Assembly: GCF_017991995.1 (NCBI RefSeq)
Contig: NZ_JAGOPN010000003.1
Location: 310,001-374,000, forward strand
DNA: 64,000 bases
Direction: 5' to 3'
From: Pseudacidovorax sp.
GTDB taxonomy: Bacteria; Pseudomonadota; Gammaproteobacteria; Burkholderiales; Burkholderiaceae_C
Shown here: piece after piece, positions 62,137 to 64,000 of the stretch
How positions within the stretch are numbered: the stretch's first letter is position 1
Layout of the letters: the number at the start of each line of letters is the position of its first letter
The notes under the pieces: model-generated
Seen by the model: the letters and a program-made list of their open reading frames with translations, nothing else
Databases searched by the model: none
Told to the model about the DNA's origin: nothing
Position numbers and translations under genes: made by a program

Positions 62137-62171
62137 AACGCCTGAGTTAGCCCGCTAGCTCAGGCGTTTTT
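62137..62171 (+). terminator. Terminator between rpsO and pnp
   Basis: A 10-bp stem (AACGCCTGAG at 62137-62146 with its complement at 62159-62168), extended by TTAG/CTAG-type pairs around a CCCG loop, then a T-run. It lies 18 bases after the rpsO stop; read-through or a separate promoter would serve pnp. Confidence 0.85.
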
Positions 62172-62206
62172 AACTTCGGAGACCGCAGAACGGATCGAAG
62201 CTGTGT

Positions 62207-62246
62207 CATTCCAACGGGCCCCTCGCGCGAGGGCTTCGCTGGAATG
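62207..62246 (+). promoter_or_regulatory. Hairpin in the pnp leader
   Basis: CATTCCA (62207-62213) pairs with TGGAATG (62240-62246); an inner CCCTC/GAGGG stem closes a GCGC loop. In E. coli, RNase III cuts a long pnp leader hairpin and PNPase then autoregulates its messenger. This shorter hairpin, 78 bases before the ATG, may serve a similar role. The rest of 62172-62324 shows nothing clear. Confidence 0.45.
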
Positions 62247-62324
62247 GCATCGTGTTCCGCCCCTGCGCTCCGCCACCCGCGGACCGGCCTCGACGCCGGC
62301 TCCGCACCACCCAAGGAGCAGAGC

Positions 62325-64000
62325 ATGAGCCTCTTCAACAAAGTCACCAAGAGCTTCCAGTGGGGCGACAAGACCGTCGTCATGGAAACCGGCGAGATCG
62401 CCCGCCAGGCCACCGGCGCCGTGCTGGTGGACATCGACGGCACCGTGGTGCTGGCCACCGTCGTCGCCTCCAAGTCGGCCAAGCCGGGCCAGGACTTCTT
62501 CCCGCTGACCGTCGACTACATCGAGAAGACCTACGCCGCCGGCAAGATCCCCGGCAGCTTCTTCAAGCGCGAAGCCAAGCCCAGCGAACTCGAGACGCTG
62601 ACCAGCCGCCTGATCGACCGCCCGATCCGCCCGCTGTTCCCCGAAGGCTTCCTGAACGAAGTGCACGTGGTGATCCACACGCTGTCGCTCAACCCCGAAG
62701 TCGACGCCGACATCGCCGCCATGATCGCCGTGAGCGCCGCCCTGTCGGTCTCGGGCATTCCGTTCAGCGGCCCGATCGGTGCCGCGCGCGTGGGCTACAT
62801 CAACGGCCAGTACGTGCTGAACCCGGGCAAGACCGCCCGTGCCGACTCGCAGATGGATCTGGTGGTCGCCGGTACCGAAGCCGCCGTGCTGATGGTCGAA
62901 TCCGAAGCGCTGCAACTGTCCGAAGAGATCATGCTGGGCGCCGTGGTCTTCGGCCACGAGCAGGGCAAGATCGCCATCGAGGCCATCCACCAGCTGACCC
63001 GTGAAGCCGGCAAGCCGCTGTGGACCGAGAACGGCACCTGGGCGCCCGAAGCCAAGGACGAGGCCTTCGAATCCAAGATCAAGGGCCTGGCTGAAGAGAA
63101 GCTGCGTGCCGTCTACCAGATCCGCAGCAAGCAGGCCCGCACGCAGGCCCTGCGCGAAGCCAATGCCAGCGTCTTCGAGGCACTGAAGGCCGAAGGCGCC
63201 GAGTTCGACGCCGGCAAGGTCAGCGACCTGCTGTTCGCCATCGAGGCCAACATCGTGCGCAGCCAGATCCTGCAGGGCGAGCCCCGCATCGACGGCCGCG
63301 ACACGCGCACCGTGCGCCCCATCGAGATCCGCAACAGCGTGCTGCCCCGCACCCACGGCTCGGCCCTGTTCACCCGCGGCGAGACGCAGGCGCTGGTCGT
63401 GACCACCCTGGGCACCGAGCGCGACGCGCAGCGCATCGACGCGCTGGCCGGCGAGTTCGAGGACCGCTTCCTGTTTCACTACAACATGCCTCCCTTCGCC
63501 ACCGGCGAAGTGGGCCGCATGGGCTCCACCAAGCGCCGCGAAGTGGGCCACGGCCGTCTGGCCAAGCGTGCCCTGGTGGCCGTGCTGCCGCAGAAGGACG
63601 AGTTCCCCTACACCATCCGCGTGGTCAGCGAGATCACCGAATCCAACGGCTCCTCGTCGATGGCCTCGGTGTGCGGCGGCTGCCTGTCGATGATGGACGC
63701 CGGCGTGCCGCTGAAGGCGCACGTGGCCGGCATCGCCATGGGCCTGATCAAGGACGGCAACAAGTTCGCCGTGCTGACCGACATCCTGGGCGATGAAGAT
63801 CACCTGGGCGACATGGACTTCAAGGTGGCCGGCACGACCAACGGCATCACCGCCCTGCAGATGGACATCAAGATCCAGGGCATCACCAAGGAAATCATGC
63901 AGGTCGCCCTGGCCCAGGCCAAGGAAGCGCGCATGCACATCCTGGGCAAGATGCAGGACGCCATGGGCGAGGCCAAGGCCGAGATCTCGTCCTTCGCGCC
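62325..64000 (+). CDS. pnp: Polynucleotide phosphorylase, N-terminal part
   Basis: 558 complete codons; the gene runs past the right edge (full proteins are about 700 residues). It degrades RNA from the 3' end with phosphate and acts in the degradosome. Visible: the first RNase PH domain ([53 protein letters not shown]), the helical linker, and the second RNase PH domain with [17 protein letters not shown] and [20 protein letters not shown] and S1 domains lie outside. An AAGGAG site at 62313-62318 fixes the ATG. Confidence 0.97.
   Translation, partial: MSLFNKVTKSFQWGDKTVVMETGEIARQATGAVLVDIDGTVVLATVVASKSAKPGQDFFPLTVDYIEKTYAAGKIPGSFFKREAKPSELETLTSRLIDRPIRPLFPEGFLNEVHVVIHTLSLNPEVDADIAAMIAVSAALSVSGIPFSGPIGAARVGYINGQYVLNPGKTARADSQMDLVVAGTEAAVLMVESEALQLSEEIMLGAVVFGHEQGKIAIEAIHQLTREAGKPLWTENGTWAPEAKDEAFESKIKGLAEEKLRAVYQIRSKQARTQALREANASVFEALKAEGAEFDAGKVSDLLFAIEANIVRSQILQGEPRIDGRDTRTVRPIEIRNSVLPRTHGSALFTRGETQALVVTTLGTERDAQRIDALAGEFEDRFLFHYNMPPFATGEVGRMGSTKRREVGHGRLAKRALVAVLPQKDEFPYTIRVVSEITESNGSSSMASVCGGCLSMMDAGVPLKAHVAGIAMGLIKDGNKFAVLTDILGDEDHLGDMDFKVAGTTNGITALQMDIKIQGITKEIMQVALAQAKEARMHILGKMQDAMGEAKAEISSFA

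Overview
The window is a gene-dense, roughly 70% G+C stretch of bacterial chromosome with short intergenic gaps and many ATGA/TGATG stop-start overlaps. The gene content suggests a betaproteobacterium of the order Burkholderiales, probably Comamonadaceae. It carries phaC-phaA with a Cys-type intracellular PHA depolymerase, a NasR-controlled nitrate assimilation cluster, a fruBKA fructose PTS behind a LacI-type regulator, DUF2069 next to a YihY protein, and rpsO-pnp. The taxonomic call is an inference. I see no insertion sequence, prophage, CRISPR array, tRNA or rRNA.

Layout. 1-9.1 kb: the end of an outer-membrane efflux channel, an SGNH lipoprotein, then a minus-strand run (FAH hydrolase, NUDIX, CreA, ABC exporter, NlpD-like protein, GGDEF-EAL protein). 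9.1-10.8 kb: maleylacetoacetate isomerase-like protein, PgeF and a small membrane protein. 10.8-13.9 kb: PHA synthase and thiolase. 13.9-18.1 kb: membrane diguanylate cyclase coupled to a deoxyribosyltransferase-like gene, a racemase and a LysR regulator. 18.1-22.2 kb: minus-strand run DUF2069, FAD oxidoreductase, DTW protein, thyA, folA. 22.2-29.7 kb: YihY, an Mpo1-like protein, a thioredoxin-like protein, a QseBC-like two-component system with YgiW, an alpha/beta hydrolase with a MetY-type enzyme, and a CBS protein. 29.8-37.7 kb: PHA depolymerase, a GST behind a sigma-54 promoter motif, mogA-darP, pmbA, LysR/TauE, NUDIX, YqeY and rpsU. 37.9-39.2 kb: a HI0933-type flavoprotein.

39.3-49.9 kb is the nitrate assimilation region: nrtA-nrtB-nrtD, an NAD(P)H-FAD oxidoreductase, nasA, ybiB and cobA on the minus strand, preceded by a 419-base non-coding stretch and then nasR. 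That stretch holds the most interesting signal. A consensus sigma-54 promoter is followed by two hairpins that present the same hexaloop (AAAGGC). The second hairpin overlaps the left arm of a 12-bp terminator just before nrtA. This is the layout expected for ANTAR (NasR) antitermination, so the operon is probably gated by nitrogen status (sigma-54/NtrC) and by nitrate or nitrite (NasR).

50.0-64.0 kb: tsaD, then fruR/fruBKA with two near-identical operators and a strong terminator, a shikimate-dehydrogenase-like gene, hsp20, a Tat-exported ABC binding protein, an aminotransferase, rpsO with a structured leader, and pnp, which runs off the right edge.
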